Positions 28,177 through 37,774 of a stretch of DNA of 64,000 nt are shown here, one piece after another; the stretch's first letter is position 1, and each line of letters opens with the position of its first letter. The stretch is from Solwaraspora sp. WMMA2065 (GTDB lineage Bacteria > Actinomycetota > Actinomycetes > Mycobacteriales > Micromonosporaceae), in the NCBI RefSeq assembly GCF_030345075.1, contig NZ_CP128361.1:1612001-1676000 (forward strand), given 5' to 3'. A program made the translations under genes and the position numbers. The notes beneath the pieces are model-generated. The model was not told where the DNA came from and did not search any database. It saw nothing but the letters and a program-made list of their open reading frames with translations.

Positions 28177-28463
28177 TCCGCTGTCCTCCCCTGGCGACGG
28201 CGCGCCGCCGATCGACACGACCACAAACTCACTGCGATCGGACCATCACCCAGAGAGGTTATGCCAAATAGGCGGAGGTGAAAACATCTAACTTTGCGTG
28301 ACGACTATTTCCGACAACACGTACTCCCACTCCCCTACGCCACATAGTTCCTATCCGGCACATGCCGGAAAGGCGGTGGGGCGCCGTGACGACCTTCCAG
28401 TTCGGCCGACACGGCGCCACCGGCCGAACGCGAATACTCCCGCTCGGTGGCTAATGCCGGCTT

Positions 28464-29855
28464 TCAGCGGGTCGGAAAGTCGTCCGCACTGCGAATCCGT
28501 TCCCGAATCCAGACGCCCGCTTCCTTGAGCGGGGCGGTACCGGCGTAGGAGCCACTGCCGCACACACCGGCACGGAAGACCGCCCCGGAGCGGAAGTCGT
28601 CGGAGTAGTTCCAGTTCACCCAGCTGATCTTGCGCGATTCCAGCAGGTCGATCCACAACTGAGCGTTGACCAGATCGTTGGCTCCGTCGCCGGTGTAGGT
28701 CTGGATGCCGAACTCGGTGACGAACATCGGCAGCTGGTCCGCCGCCCGCGACAGCGCCGAGCGGTACGCGTCGTGGTGCGACCCGGCGTAGAAGTGGAAG
28801 GTGTACATGATGTTGGTCGCGGCCACCGGATTCGCGATGACCTCGGCCTCACTGCCGCCTTCCGACACGCCCAGCGACGACCAGGCCCGGGTGCCGACCA
28901 ACACGACGCCGTCCGGGTCGGCCGCCCTGATCACCGGAATGACCTGCTCGGCATAGCTCTTGATCCCGGCCCAGCCGACTCCGTTCGGCTCATTGGCGAT
29001 CTCGTAGAGGACGTTCGGCTTGCCGGCGTGCCGCTGGGCAATCTCGGCGAAGAAGGTCTTCGCCCGGTCCAGGTTGTAGTTGGGGTCACCCGGGGTCAGC
29101 ATGTGCCAGTCGACAATGGCGTACATGCCGCGGGCGGTCGCCTCGTCGATCAGTCCGTGCACCCGGTCGGTGAAGCCGCGCGGATCGGTCTCGTAGCCGC
29201 CCTCCTGGATGTACATCGAGATCCGCAGGACGTCGGCCTGCCAGTCGGTGGCGAGCGTGTCCAGCGAGGCATCGTCAAGACACTGGGCGTACCACTGCAG
29301 TCCGTGCGTGCTCATGCCGCGCAACTGGATCGGGTGGCCGTGCTGGTTGCACAGGTTGACCCCGCAGACCCGCAACTGGCCGTTGATCGCGACCGGCGTG
29401 GTGCCGGTCGGCGGTGGGGTCGTCGGTGGAGCCGTCGTCGGCGGCGGGGTGGTCGGAGCCGGTCCGCCGGCGCAGTCGGCCCCGTTGACCGTACAGTTGC
29501 CGGGTGTGCCGCTGCCGACGACGATGAACCCGAACGTCGTGCTGCCGCCGGCCGCGATGGTGCCGTTCCAACTGGCGTTGTCGAATGTGTACCGGTTACC
29601 GACAGTGGTCGACCGCGCGTTCCACGACGAACTGATCCGGCTGCCGGCCGGCAGGTCGAAGCCCACCTGCCAGGAGGTGATGGTGCCGGCCGTGTCGTTG
29701 GTGACGGTGAACCGGCCCTCGTAGCCACTGCCCCAGTCGTTGACCTTCACGAAGGCCGCAGTGGCGGCGCTGGCCGACGGCGCGAGCAGGGCCACCGCCC
29801 CGACGACGGCCGCCGCTAGTCCTCCGACTGCGACGACAAATCTCCAACGACGCAC
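28464..29855 (-). CDS. secreted CBM2-GH5 endoglucanase
   Basis: A 463-residue cellulase. The signal peptide covers 1-30; a family 2 cellulose-binding module (about 32-128, with paired Cys and surface Trp) is followed by a Pro/Thr linker (131-154) and a GH5 catalytic domain. The acid/base is Glu289 in 'ANEPNG' and the nucleophile is Glu381 in 'VTEFGIQ'. GTG 29855 is preceded by gggagg five bases upstream; the frame extends 24 codons further without support. No CebR-type palindrome was recognised upstream. Confidence 0.93.
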   Translation of the reverse strand: MRRWRFVVAVGGLAAAVVGAVALLAPSASAATAAFVKVNDWGSGYEGRFTVTNDTAGTITSWQVGFDLPAGSRISSSWNARSTTVGNRYTFDNASWNGTIAAGGSTTFGFIVVGSGTPGNCTVNGADCAGGPAPTTPPPTTAPPTTPPPTGTTPVAINGQLRVCGVNLCNQHGHPIQLRGMSTHGLQWYAQCLDDASLDTLATDWQADVLRISMYIQEGGYETDPRGFTDRVHGLIDEATARGMYAIVDWHMLTPGDPNYNLDRAKTFFAEIAQRHAGKPNVLYEIANEPNGVGWAGIKSYAEQVIPVIRAADPDGVVLVGTRAWSSLGVSEGGSEAEVIANPVAATNIMYTFHFYAGSHHDAYRSALSRAADQLPMFVTEFGIQTYTGDGANDLVNAQLWIDLLESRKISWVNWNYSDDFRSGAVFRAGVCGSGSYAGTAPLKEAGVWIRERIRSADDFPTR

Positions 29856-29901
29856 GACGCCCTCCCTCAGGTCAGCGGGCACAACATATCGACGTGCGAC
29901 G

Positions 29902-31701
29902 TTAAACGGGATCTTCAGTAAGGTCAACCGTCGAGGTTGGACCGCCGGTCCAGCTGTCCCACAGCCGCCGGTAGTCGCCGTCGGCGGCGATCAACTCGTC
30001 GTGCGTACCCGAGGCCACGACCCGGCCGGCGTCGAGCACCACGATCCGATCGGCCCGCCGGGCCTGGGTGAGCCGGTGCGCGACGATCAGAGTCGTCCGG
30101 CCGGCGGTCGCGGCGAACGCGGCCCGTTCCAGGTCCCGCGCCCCGGCGCTGCCCGCCTCAGCCGTCGCCTCGTCGAGGATCGCCACGTCCGGATCGGCCA
30201 GCACCAGCCGGGCCAGGGCGAGCTGCTGCGCCTGGGCGGCGGTCGGCTGGTGACCGCCCTCACCGACTACGCTGTCGATGCCGTCCGGCAATGCCCGGAC
30301 CCAGCCGAGCGCGCCGACCGTGGCCAGCGCATCGGTGATCTCGTCGGTGGTGGCGTCTGCGCGGGCCAGCCGCAGATCCTCGGCCAGTGGGCCGGCGAAC
30401 ACGTGCACGTCCTGGCTGACCAGCGCGATCCTGCCGGCGAGCCCCGGGTGACCGGCACGGTCCGGCCCGGCGACCGGCACCCCGCCGAGCCGGACCGTGC
30501 CCGCGATCGGCCGGAGCAGGCCGGCGACCACGCCGGCCAGGGTGCTCTTGCCCGCGCCGCTGGCCCCGACCAGCGCCACCCGTTGCCCCGGCTCGACACG
30601 CAGGGTCACGTCGCGCAGCACCAGCGGGCCGTCCTCGTACCGGTGGCTGACGTCGTCGATCTCGATCCCGGTGTCGGCTGGCACGACCGGCCCGGTCGCG
30701 GCCGGCGTCGGGGGCAGGTCGGCCACCCCCACCAGTCGCGCCAGGCTGGCCCCGGCCTGCTGGACCTGGTCGAACTCGGCGACCAGTGCGCCGAGGGGAT
30801 TGAACAGCCGGTGAAAGTACAGCGCAGCGGCCGTGGTAGCCCCGACCGTCACCAGGTCCGCCCGCACCAGCAGGAAGCCGACCACCAGGACCGAGGTCAG
30901 GCCGACACACTCGGCCCGGTTGAGCCGGGAGCCGAACCGGGTGAACATCCGCAGCACGGACACCGACAGGTCGCGCGACGCCGCCGAACGCTGCTCGATC
31001 TCGGCGAGATGCGCCGCCTCCAGCCGGTACGCGCGGACCGTCGCCGCGCCGCGCAACGCGCCGATCATCGCCTGGGACCGTTCCCCGGTGACGACCCGTT
31101 CCCGGGCGTAGTACGGTCCCGAGCGGGGCAGATACCAGCGCAGCGCCAGCAGGTACATCGGCACCGCGGTCAGCCCGGCCAGGCCGAGTCGCCAGTCCAG
31201 CGCGAACAGTCCGGCGACGGTGAGCCCGACGGTCAGCAGCGCGGACACCAGTACCGGCGCGGTGTCGGTGATCACCCGGGTCACCACCGACACGTCGTCA
31301 CCGACCCGGGCCAGCAGGTCGCCGGTGCCGGTGCGGTCCAGCGTCTGACCGGGCAGGTGCAGAGCGCGGTCGAGCACCCGTTCGCGCAGCCGGGCGAGCA
31401 CGGTCTCGCCGGTCCGGGCGACCAGCGCGGCACCGATGCCGGTCAGTACGGCGCCGACGGTGGCCGCGAGCACGATCAGCACCACCGAACGGACCACCTC
31501 GCCGGTGCCGACGCCGGCTCGGATGTCGTCGACCATGACACCGAGCGCCCAGGGTGCGACCAGCCCACTGGCGCTGGCCGCCAGGACGGTCACCAGCGCG
31601 GATCCACTCAGCACACCGGCGCGGCGCAGCTGCCCGCCGAGCACCAGCCAGGTCCGCGCGCCGGTGGCGGTCGGCAGCCGGTCGCGGGCAGGACCGGTCA
31701 T
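29902..31701 (-). CDS. ABC half-exporter with intact Walker motifs but degenerate signature
   Basis: A 599-residue type IV ABC protein with six membrane helices (30-300) and an ATPase domain. Walker A GASGAGKS is at 379-386, Walker B ILDE at 508-511, and the H-loop in 'IVAHRL' is present. The LSGGQ position reads QPTAAQ, so its own signature is broken. It is coupled by ATGA to the upstream half-exporter, which has the opposite defects. The pair should form one competent and one dead ATP site. Confidence 0.88.
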   Translation of the reverse strand: MTGPARDRLPTATGARTWLVLGGQLRRAGVLSGSALVTVLAASASGLVAPWALGVMVDDIRAGVGTGEVVRSVVLIVLAATVGAVLTGIGAALVARTGETVLARLRERVLDRALHLPGQTLDRTGTGDLLARVGDDVSVVTRVITDTAPVLVSALLTVGLTVAGLFALDWRLGLAGLTAVPMYLLALRWYLPRSGPYYARERVVTGERSQAMIGALRGAATVRAYRLEAAHLAEIEQRSAASRDLSVSVLRMFTRFGSRLNRAECVGLTSVLVVGFLLVRADLVTVGATTAAALYFHRLFNPLGALVAEFDQVQQAGASLARLVGVADLPPTPAATGPVVPADTGIEIDDVSHRYEDGPLVLRDVTLRVEPGQRVALVGASGAGKSTLAGVVAGLLRPIAGTVRLGGVPVAGPDRAGHPGLAGRIALVSQDVHVFAGPLAEDLRLARADATTDEITDALATVGALGWVRALPDGIDSVVGEGGHQPTAAQAQQLALARLVLADPDVAILDEATAEAGSAGARDLERAAFAATAGRTTLIVAHRLTQARRADRIVVLDAGRVVASGTHDELIAADGDYRRLWDSWTGGPTSTVDLTEDPV

Positions 31702-33440
31702 CGCAGCACCGCCGCGCGGTAGGTCGGGTCAGTCCGGACGAGATCGTGGTGCGGTGCGACGCCCACCACCCGACCTGCGGCCAGGACGCAGACCCGGTCG
31801 GCCCTGCTGAGCAACGCCGGGCTGCTGGTCACCACCAGGGTGGCCGGTGCTCCGGGCTCGACTGCCGGGTTCACCGTACGGCTGTGGCGGGCCGCCCGCA
31901 GACCGGCCGCCAGTCGTTCCTCGGTTGTCGCGTCGACCGCCGTCGTCGGATCGTGCAGCACCAGGATCGGCGGGTCCGCGGCCAGCGCCCGGGCCAGCCC
32001 GATCCGCTGTCGCTGGCCACCGGAGAGGCTGGCGCCCCGGTCGGTGACCGGATGGTCGAGTCCGGCGGGATGCGCCGCGACGATGTCGTCCGCGCAGGCG
32101 GCACCGACCGCCGCCGGCAACGGATCCGCGGTCTGACCGGGTCGGATCAGCAGGTTGCTGCGCAGCGTGCCGGCGAACAGCGCCGTGTCGTGCGGTTCGA
32201 CCAGGACCCGTTCGCGCAGGCCGTCGAGGGTCAGTTCGGCGACCGGTACGCCGTCCACCGCCACCGTCCCCCGATGGTCGTCGGCGGCGACGGCGCCGCG
32301 CAGCAGGTCGAGCAGCGCTTGGGCGTCGCGCGGCTCGTACGCCACCACTGCGAGCAGCTCTCCCGCCGCCAGCCGCAGGTCGACGTCGCGCAGTGAGCGG
32401 TGGCTGACCCTGGTCAGTGCCAGGCGCACCGGCTGCGGCCGGGCCACCGGACGCTGGCCGGGCAGCACGGCGGGTGGCGCGGCGAGCACCCGGGCGACCC
32501 GTTCGGCCGAGGCCCGCGCGGCGGCGGCGAGCTGGCCACAGAAGCCGAGTACACGGACCGGCTCGGCGATGAACTGAGCCAGACCAACCACGGTGATGAA
32601 CTCACCGACGCCGATCCGGCCCCGGACCGCCATCGCGCCGGCCGCGCCCGCGACGCCGGCCAGGAGCAGCCCGCTGGCACCGGCGGTGATCCCCTGGTAG
32701 ACGCCGGCCATGGTGGTCGCCCGCAGGGTCACCTGGAGGGTGTGCCGGCTCGACTCGCGGTAGCGCCGGGCCGCGTTGCGCTGCGCGCCGAATCCGCGCA
32801 GCGCACCCAGCCCGTTGACCAGGTCGGTGGCGAGCGCGGTGGTCGCCCCGGCGGCGGCCTGCTGCGCGCCGGTACGCCGGGTGACCACTGGGGCGAGCGC
32901 CTGCAGGGCCAGCACCAGCGCCGGCACGCCGAGCAGGACACCAAGGCCGAGCGGCACGTCGATGGTGAGCAGGACCACGGACGAGACCGCCAGCGCCGCC
33001 ACGGCGGCGACGGCGACCGTGGCGGCCCGGATGATCAACGCGGTCCGTTCGGCGTCGGCGGCGGCGATGGCGAGCAGCTCGCCGGAGCGAAGCCCGGTGC
33101 GGTGCCCGCGTGGGTCGAGTGCGCGCCCGGCGACCTCCACCCGGAGCCGGTGGGTCTCCCGGTGGATCGCGGTCTCGGTCAGCCGGGCACCGAACCGCCA
33201 GGCGAAGGTAAGGACGGTGAACAGAGCGGCCAGTCCGGCCACCGAGACCGCGAGCGCTGTCCAGTCGCCGGTCGCGACGGCCTGCTCGACGATCAGTCCG
33301 ATGGCCAGCGGTACCGCCGCTTCGGCCGCCTGGTGCAGGCTGAGCAGTACGACACCGGCGGTGAGCCGGCCGCGGTGCCGGCGCAGGGTGCGCCGCAGCA
33401 GCCGGGCCGTGGTCAGCGGGGCGGGTCGGGGTACGGGCAC
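31698..33440 (-). CDS. ABC half-exporter with intact LSGGQ but degenerate Walker A/B
   Basis: A 580-residue partner of the downstream ABC gene. It has six membrane helices and a normal '[15 protein letters not shown]' signature. The Walker A loop is replaced by 'VAYEPRDA' with no Lys, Walker B reads 'LVLHDP' instead of LDE, and the H-loop His is a Ser in 'VTSSP'. GTG 33440 is preceded by ggagag; GTG 33482 is an alternative that lies nearer the iron-box-like site. Heterodimers such as IrtAB or YbtPQ handle siderophores; the substrate here is unproven. Confidence 0.86.
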   Translation of the reverse strand: MPVPRPAPLTTARLLRRTLRRHRGRLTAGVVLLSLHQAAEAAVPLAIGLIVEQAVATGDWTALAVSVAGLAALFTVLTFAWRFGARLTETAIHRETHRLRVEVAGRALDPRGHRTGLRSGELLAIAAADAERTALIIRAATVAVAAVAALAVSSVVLLTIDVPLGLGVLLGVPALVLALQALAPVVTRRTGAQQAAAGATTALATDLVNGLGALRGFGAQRNAARRYRESSRHTLQVTLRATTMAGVYQGITAGASGLLLAGVAGAAGAMAVRGRIGVGEFITVVGLAQFIAEPVRVLGFCGQLAAAARASAERVARVLAAPPAVLPGQRPVARPQPVRLALTRVSHRSLRDVDLRLAAGELLAVVAYEPRDAQALLDLLRGAVAADDHRGTVAVDGVPVAELTLDGLRERVLVEPHDTALFAGTLRSNLLIRPGQTADPLPAAVGAACADDIVAAHPAGLDHPVTDRGASLSGGQRQRIGLARALAADPPILVLHDPTTAVDATTEERLAAGLRAARHSRTVNPAVEPGAPATLVVTSSPALLSRADRVCVLAAGRVVGVAPHHDLVRTDPTYRAAVLR

Positions 33441-33496
33441 GGCAGGTCTCTCTCCGGCGGGGTCGGTGACGGTCCGGCTCACCGACCGGCTACCGG

Positions 33497-33515
33497 TGAG
33501 CCGAGGCTAACCTAA
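33497..33515 (-). promoter_or_regulatory. IdeR/DmdR iron-box-like sequence
   Basis: Read on the minus strand the 19-mer begins TTAGGTTAGCCT and agrees with the actinobacterial iron-box consensus at 14 of 19 positions by my count. It lies 15 bp upstream of GTG 33482 and 57 bp upstream of GTG 33440. That is where an Fe-dependent repressor would block the ABC exporter operon. Confidence 0.55.
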
Positions 33516-33602
33516 GCCGCGACCGGGCTCCATCGTCGATCACCGGCACCGGACATGACAGTCGCCACGTTGGGGTGACATCCGGTCCACCATGAGATAG
33601 GT

Positions 33603-33617
33603 TATTCTCAGATTGAG
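33603..33617 (+). promoter_or_regulatory. putative -10 element and short dyad upstream of the NrtR-like gene
   Basis: TATTCT (33603-33608) is a fair -10 box in an AT-rich island. It overlaps the dyad CTCA-GAT-TGAG (33607-33617), which would fall near the transcription start 43 bp before ATG 33660. An autoregulatory site is possible; the dyad is short, so this is tentative. Confidence 0.35.
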
Positions 33618-33659
33618 TTGTTCTTAATCAGAGACTTTCTAGTAACGAGAAGGACCGCG

Positions 33660-34478
33660 ATGTCGGAGGCCGAGTTCCTCGCCAGCTACGACCCCCGGGC
33701 GTTCCCGCCGGTCGCCGTGACCGTCGACGTGGTGGCGCTGACCATCCGCGACGCACAGCTGCACGTGCTGCTCGTGCGGCGGGGCGCGCCGCCACACGAA
33801 GGGGCCTGGGCGCTACCCGGCGGCTTCGTCCAGCCCGACGAGGACCTGCCCACCGCCGCCGCCCGGGAGCTGGCCGAGGAGACCGGGCTGGACACCCGGC
33901 CCGGCCGGGCCGCCGCGATGGACCGGGTGCATCTGGAGCAGCTGGCCAGCTACGGCGCACCCGAGCGGGACCCGCGGATGCGGGTGGTCTCCGTGGCGTA
34001 CCTCGCCTTCGCGCCCGAGCTGCCCGACCCGGCGGCCGGCAGCGACGCCGCCGCAGCGGCCTGGGTGCCGGTGGACGCGCTCGGCCTACCCGAACGGGCC
34101 GACCCGGACCGGCCGGTGCGGCAACTGCCCGGCACCAGCCGGCGACTCGCCTTCGACCACGCCCGGATCGTCGTCGACGGCCTGGACCGGGCCCGCGCCA
34201 AGCTCGAGTACACCCCACTGGCCACCCGGTTCGTCGGCGACGAGTTCACCGTCAGCGAGCTGCGCAGCGTCTACCAGACCGTCTGGGGTGTCGAACTGCA
34301 CGCCGGCAACTTCCACCGCAAGGTGCTCTCCGTACCCGGCTTCCTGGAAAGCGTCGGCGCCACCACCGAACGCGGCGGCCCACGCGGCGGACCCCGGTCG
34401 CGCATCTACCGGGCCGGCGACGCCCGGCTGCTGCACCCGGCGCTGCTGCGACCCGCCCGGGAGGATGAGGTCAGGTGA
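33660..34478 (+). CDS. NrtR-type Nudix/winged-helix regulator
   Basis: A 272-residue protein. Its Nudix domain carries a complete box: Gly55-x5-Glu61-x7-Arg69-Glu70-x2-Glu73-Glu74-x-Gly76. A C-terminal winged helix (about 190-260) has the NrtR-like 'FTVSELRSVYQTVWG' and 'NFHRKVLSVPGFL'. NrtR proteins bind ADP-ribose and repress NAD-related genes; many have lost Nudix catalysis, but this box looks intact. ATG 33660 follows gaagga. The stop overlaps the next gene as GTGA. It probably regulates the three genes behind it. Confidence 0.87.
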   Translation: MSEAEFLASYDPRAFPPVAVTVDVVALTIRDAQLHVLLVRRGAPPHEGAWALPGGFVQPDEDLPTAAARELAEETGLDTRPGRAAAMDRVHLEQLASYGAPERDPRMRVVSVAYLAFAPELPDPAAGSDAAAAAWVPVDALGLPERADPDRPVRQLPGTSRRLAFDHARIVVDGLDRARAKLEYTPLATRFVGDEFTVSELRSVYQTVWGVELHAGNFHRKVLSVPGFLESVGATTERGGPRGGPRSRIYRAGDARLLHPALLRPAREDEVR

Positions 34479-35485
34479 CCGTGACCGAGGCGATCGAACT
34501 CGTCCTGACCGCGCACCACCCGGCCGAGGTGTTCGGCACCGACCAGACGACCGGGCGCTACCACCAGCTGGCCCGGCTGCTGCACCCGGACACCGCCGGG
34601 GCGGCCACACCCGACCCGCGCGCCACCGCCGCGTTCATGCAGCTGACCGAGCTGTGGCGGGAGCACCTCGCCGACGGCCGGGACACCGTCACCATCGACA
34701 CCGGCCGGCACCGGTACGTCGTGGACCGGACCGCCCGCTACACCGGCGACCTCGCCGACCTGTACCGGCACGGCGACGACCAACTGGTGAAGGTGCCCCG
34801 GGATCCGGCCAACAACGATCTGATCGCCCGGGAGGCGACCGCGCTGACCCGGCTCGCCGAGCAGGGCGACCCCCGCTACCTGCCGTACGTGCCCCGGGTG
34901 GCGGACGAGTTCCGGCACCGCGACACCGGCACCGGCGCCGTCCGGCAGGTCACCGTGCTGGGCACCGCCGCCGGGCTACGCAGCCTCGCCGAGGTACGCC
35001 GGGCGTACCCGGACGGGGTCGACGCCCGGGACGCGGCCTGGATGTGGCGGCGGCTGCTGGTCGCGCTCGGCTTCGCCCACCGCGCCGGGCTGGTCCACGG
35101 CGCGGTGCTGCCCGACCACGTCCTCATCGAGCCCGACCAGCACGGCGTGGTGCTGGTCGACTGGTGCTACGCCAGCATCGACGCCACGCCGGTGCCGGCG
35201 CTGGTCCCGGCGTACGCCGACTGGTACCCCGACGAGATCCGCCGACGCCGCAGTCCCGGGCCCGGCACCGACCTCGCGATGGCCGCCCGCTGCCTCGACT
35301 GGCTGACCGGCGGTCAGGCACCGGAACCGATGCGCCGGTTCACCGGCAGCTGCCAACTGGCATCGCTGCGGCAGCGGCCCGACGACGCGTGGCGGCTGCT
35401 CGCCGAATTCGACGACCTGCTCGAACGGCTCTGGGGCCGCCGCCGGTTCCGGCCGTTCACCATCCCCGACCGCAATCACCGTTAA
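34475..35485 (+). CDS. J-domain/protein-pseudokinase fusion
   Basis: A 336-residue protein. The first 65 residues look like a J-domain: 'YHQLARLLHPDTAG' contains the diagnostic HPD at 37-39, followed by 'FMQLTELWREHL'. From about residue 70 a kinase-like fold follows, with 'LVKVPRD' for the ATP-anchoring Lys and 'HGAVLPDHVLI' where HRDxKxxN is expected. The catalytic Asp is therefore replaced; 'VDWCYA' stands for DFG. It is probably a pseudokinase linked to Hsp70 recruitment. Coupled to the NrtR-like gene by GTGA with gggaggatgagg upstream. Confidence 0.7.
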   Translation: MTVTEAIELVLTAHHPAEVFGTDQTTGRYHQLARLLHPDTAGAATPDPRATAAFMQLTELWREHLADGRDTVTIDTGRHRYVVDRTARYTGDLADLYRHGDDQLVKVPRDPANNDLIAREATALTRLAEQGDPRYLPYVPRVADEFRHRDTGTGAVRQVTVLGTAAGLRSLAEVRRAYPDGVDARDAAWMWRRLLVALGFAHRAGLVHGAVLPDHVLIEPDQHGVVLVDWCYASIDATPVPALVPAYADWYPDEIRRRRSPGPGTDLAMAARCLDWLTGGQAPEPMRRFTGSCQLASLRQRPDDAWRLLAEFDDLLERLWGRRRFRPFTIPDRNHR

Positions 35486-35513
35486 GAATCACCCGCTTCG
35501 AAGGAGGCCGGAC

Positions 35514-36482
35514 ATGGGCAGTGGAGCCTGGTCGACCGACGTGTACCGCGCCGCGAGCGCCTACCGCAAGGCCACCGGCGCCAGCGCGTTCGCCTACAGC
35601 GACGGCGGCGCCCGCACCGTCCACCCGACCCTCGACCCGCGCGGCGTCACCGCCCGGGAAAGCCGCGACTCGGCCGAACACCCGCAGTCGCTGGCCGTCG
35701 CCGTCCTGTTCGACGTCACCGGATCGATGGGCGGCGTGCCCCGGACGCTGCAGCAGAAGCTGCCGCAGCTGCTCGGCCTGCTGCTGCGCAAGGGCTACGT
35801 CACCGACCCGCAGATCCTGTTCGGTGCGATCGGCGACGCGACCTGCGACCGGGTGCCGCTGCAGATCGGCCAGTTCGAGTCGGACAACCGGATGGACGAC
35901 CACCTGGGCAACATCGTGCTCGAAGGCGGTGGCGGCGGGCAGATGATGGAGTCGTACGAGCTCGCCATGTACTTCATGGCCCGGCACACGTCGATCGACT
36001 GCCACGAGCGGCGCGGCAAGCGCGGCTACCTGTTCGTCATCGGCGACGAGATGGCGTACCCCAAGGTCAAGGCCCGCGAGGTTCGGAAGTTCATCGGGGA
36101 CGACCTGAACGAAGACGTCCCGCAAAGCGCCGTCGTCGACGAGGTCCGTCGCCGGTGGGACACCTACTACCTGATGCCGGCCGGCAGCCACTACGCCGGC
36201 AACCGCCGCATCCTCGACTTCTGGCGGGACCTGCTCGGGCAGAACGCCGTCGAACTCGACGACCTCGACGCGGTCTGCGAGACCATCGCCACCACCGTGG
36301 CACTCGGCGAAGAGGCCTGCGACCTCGACACCGCCCTGGCCGACCTGCGCGACGTCGGTGCCGGCGACGCCGCCACCACCGTGTCGCGGGCGCTCGCCCG
36401 CATCGGCAGCAGCCGCACCCCCGCGGTACGCGGCACCCTGCCGGCCGCCTCGGGCCACGCCGACCGGGTGACCCGGCTGTGA
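35514..36482 (+). CDS. von Willebrand A-domain protein with MIDAS motif
   Basis: A 322-residue soluble protein. The MIDAS metal site is Asp67-x-Thr69-Gly-Ser71 in 'VLFDVTGSMGG', with further candidate ligands at Asp108 ('IGDATCDRVP') and Asp178 ('VIGDEMAYPKV'). There is no signal peptide or membrane segment, so it acts in the cytoplasm, probably as a scaffold. Strong aaggagg at 35501-35507 before ATG 35514. Its stop overlaps the PurA-like start as GTGA. No MoxR AAA+ partner is adjacent, unlike many vWA operons. Confidence 0.82.
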   Translation: MGSGAWSTDVYRAASAYRKATGASAFAYSDGGARTVHPTLDPRGVTARESRDSAEHPQSLAVAVLFDVTGSMGGVPRTLQQKLPQLLGLLLRKGYVTDPQILFGAIGDATCDRVPLQIGQFESDNRMDDHLGNIVLEGGGGGQMMESYELAMYFMARHTSIDCHERRGKRGYLFVIGDEMAYPKVKAREVRKFIGDDLNEDVPQSAVVDEVRRRWDTYYLMPAGSHYAGNRRILDFWRDLLGQNAVELDDLDAVCETIATTVALGEEACDLDTALADLRDVGAGDAATTVSRALARIGSSRTPAVRGTLPAASGHADRVTRL

Positions 36483-37774
36483 ACCCGGTGACCAGCAGCA
36501 TGACCGGGGACCCGACCGGCCGGCACGTCGCCGTGGTCGACCTCGGCTACGGCGACGCCGGCAAGGGCACCGTCGTCGACTGGCTGTGCGCGAGCCGGCC
36601 GGTCGACGCGGTCATCCGGTTCAACGGGGGCGGGCAGGCCGCACACAACGTCGTCCTGCCCGACGGCCGGGCCCACACCTTCGCCCAGTTCGGCGCCGGC
36701 ACCTTCCACGGCGTACCGACGCACCTGTCCCGGTTCGTGGTCGTCGACCCGCTGGCGTTGGCCGGCGAGGCGACGCACCTGGCCGGGGTCGGGCTGCCCG
36801 ACGCACTGGACCGGGTGACCGTCGACCGGGAGGCGCTGCTGGCCACCCCGTACCACCGGGCCGCGAACCAGGCCCGGGAGATCGCCCGTGGGGCCGACCG
36901 GCACGGCTCCTGCGGGATGGGGGTGGGCGAGAGCATGTCGTACGCTCTCGCCCACCCCGACACCGCGCCCCGGGTCGGCGACTGCCTCGACGAAGGACTG
37001 CTGCGACACCGGTTGACCCTGCTGCGTGACCGGCTCACCGCCGAGTTGGGGCCGCTGGACGCCCCGCCGGTGGCGGACACCGTCACCGCGTTCACCGCGT
37101 TCGCGCGGCGGGTGTCGATCGTCGACCGGTCATGGACGACCCGGCTACTGCGCGCCGGAACCGTCGTCTTCGAAGGCGCTCAGGGGGTGCTGCTCGACGA
37201 GTGGCACGGCTTTCACCCGTCCACCACGTGGAGCACCACGACGTACGGCAACGTCGACGCGCTGCTGGCCGAGGCGGGCATGCCCGGTACGGTGACCCGG
37301 CTCGGGGTGCTGCGAACCCTCACCCCCCGGCACGGGCCGGGCCCGCTGGTCACCGAGGACCCGGCGCTGCGGCCGCCGGAGCGGCACAACGGCACCAACG
37401 CCTGGCAGGGGCGGTTCCGGTTCGGCCACTTCGACGCCGTCGCCCACCGGTACGCGCTCGACGTCACCGGCGGCGTCGACGCCCTCGCGTTGACCCATCT
37501 GGACCTGGTCGGCGCGCACCGGCTACGGCTGTGCGCGGCGTACGACTGGACCGACCGGTTGCCGACCGGCCCGCCCGGTGACCTCGACCGGCAGGCGGCG
37601 CTGACCGCCCGGCTGCTGACCAGCCGACCCCGGTACGCCACCGACCCGGAGCCCGACCCGGACTCCTGGGTGGCGGCGGTCGAGGCGGCGCTCGGCGTAC
37701 CGGTGCGGCTGACCTCGCACGGCCCGACCACCGACGACAAGGCCGCCCGGCTCACTGCGGCGGCAGGAAGGTGA
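36479..37774 (+). CDS. adenylosuccinate synthetase-like (PurA-family) enzyme
   Basis: A 431-residue PurA homologue. The P-loop reads 'GYGDAGKGTVVDWL' against GDEGKGK in PurA, keeping the catalytic Asp. Other matches are 'FNGGGQAAHNVV' (active-site His), 'VFEGAQGVLLDEWHG', 'NAWQGRFRFGHFD' in place of the Arg-rich IMP loop, 'LTHLDLVG' and 'SHGPTTDD'. The GTP site is conserved while the nucleotide-acceptor loops diverge, so a modified substrate is likely. Housekeeping purine genes are absent nearby. It is the last gene of the NrtR/J-kinase/vWA operon. Confidence 0.8.
   Translation: MNPVTSSMTGDPTGRHVAVVDLGYGDAGKGTVVDWLCASRPVDAVIRFNGGGQAAHNVVLPDGRAHTFAQFGAGTFHGVPTHLSRFVVVDPLALAGEATHLAGVGLPDALDRVTVDREALLATPYHRAANQAREIARGADRHGSCGMGVGESMSYALAHPDTAPRVGDCLDEGLLRHRLTLLRDRLTAELGPLDAPPVADTVTAFTAFARRVSIVDRSWTTRLLRAGTVVFEGAQGVLLDEWHGFHPSTTWSTTTYGNVDALLAEAGMPGTVTRLGVLRTLTPRHGPGPLVTEDPALRPPERHNGTNAWQGRFRFGHFDAVAHRYALDVTGGVDALALTHLDLVGAHRLRLCAAYDWTDRLPTGPPGDLDRQAALTARLLTSRPRYATDPEPDPDSWVAAVEAALGVPVRLTSHGPTTDDKAARLTAAAGR

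Noticed and set aside
29740-31722. 660-codon plus-strand frame
   Set aside because: Antisense to the ABC exporter gene, whose motifs are clear; composition is shadow-like.
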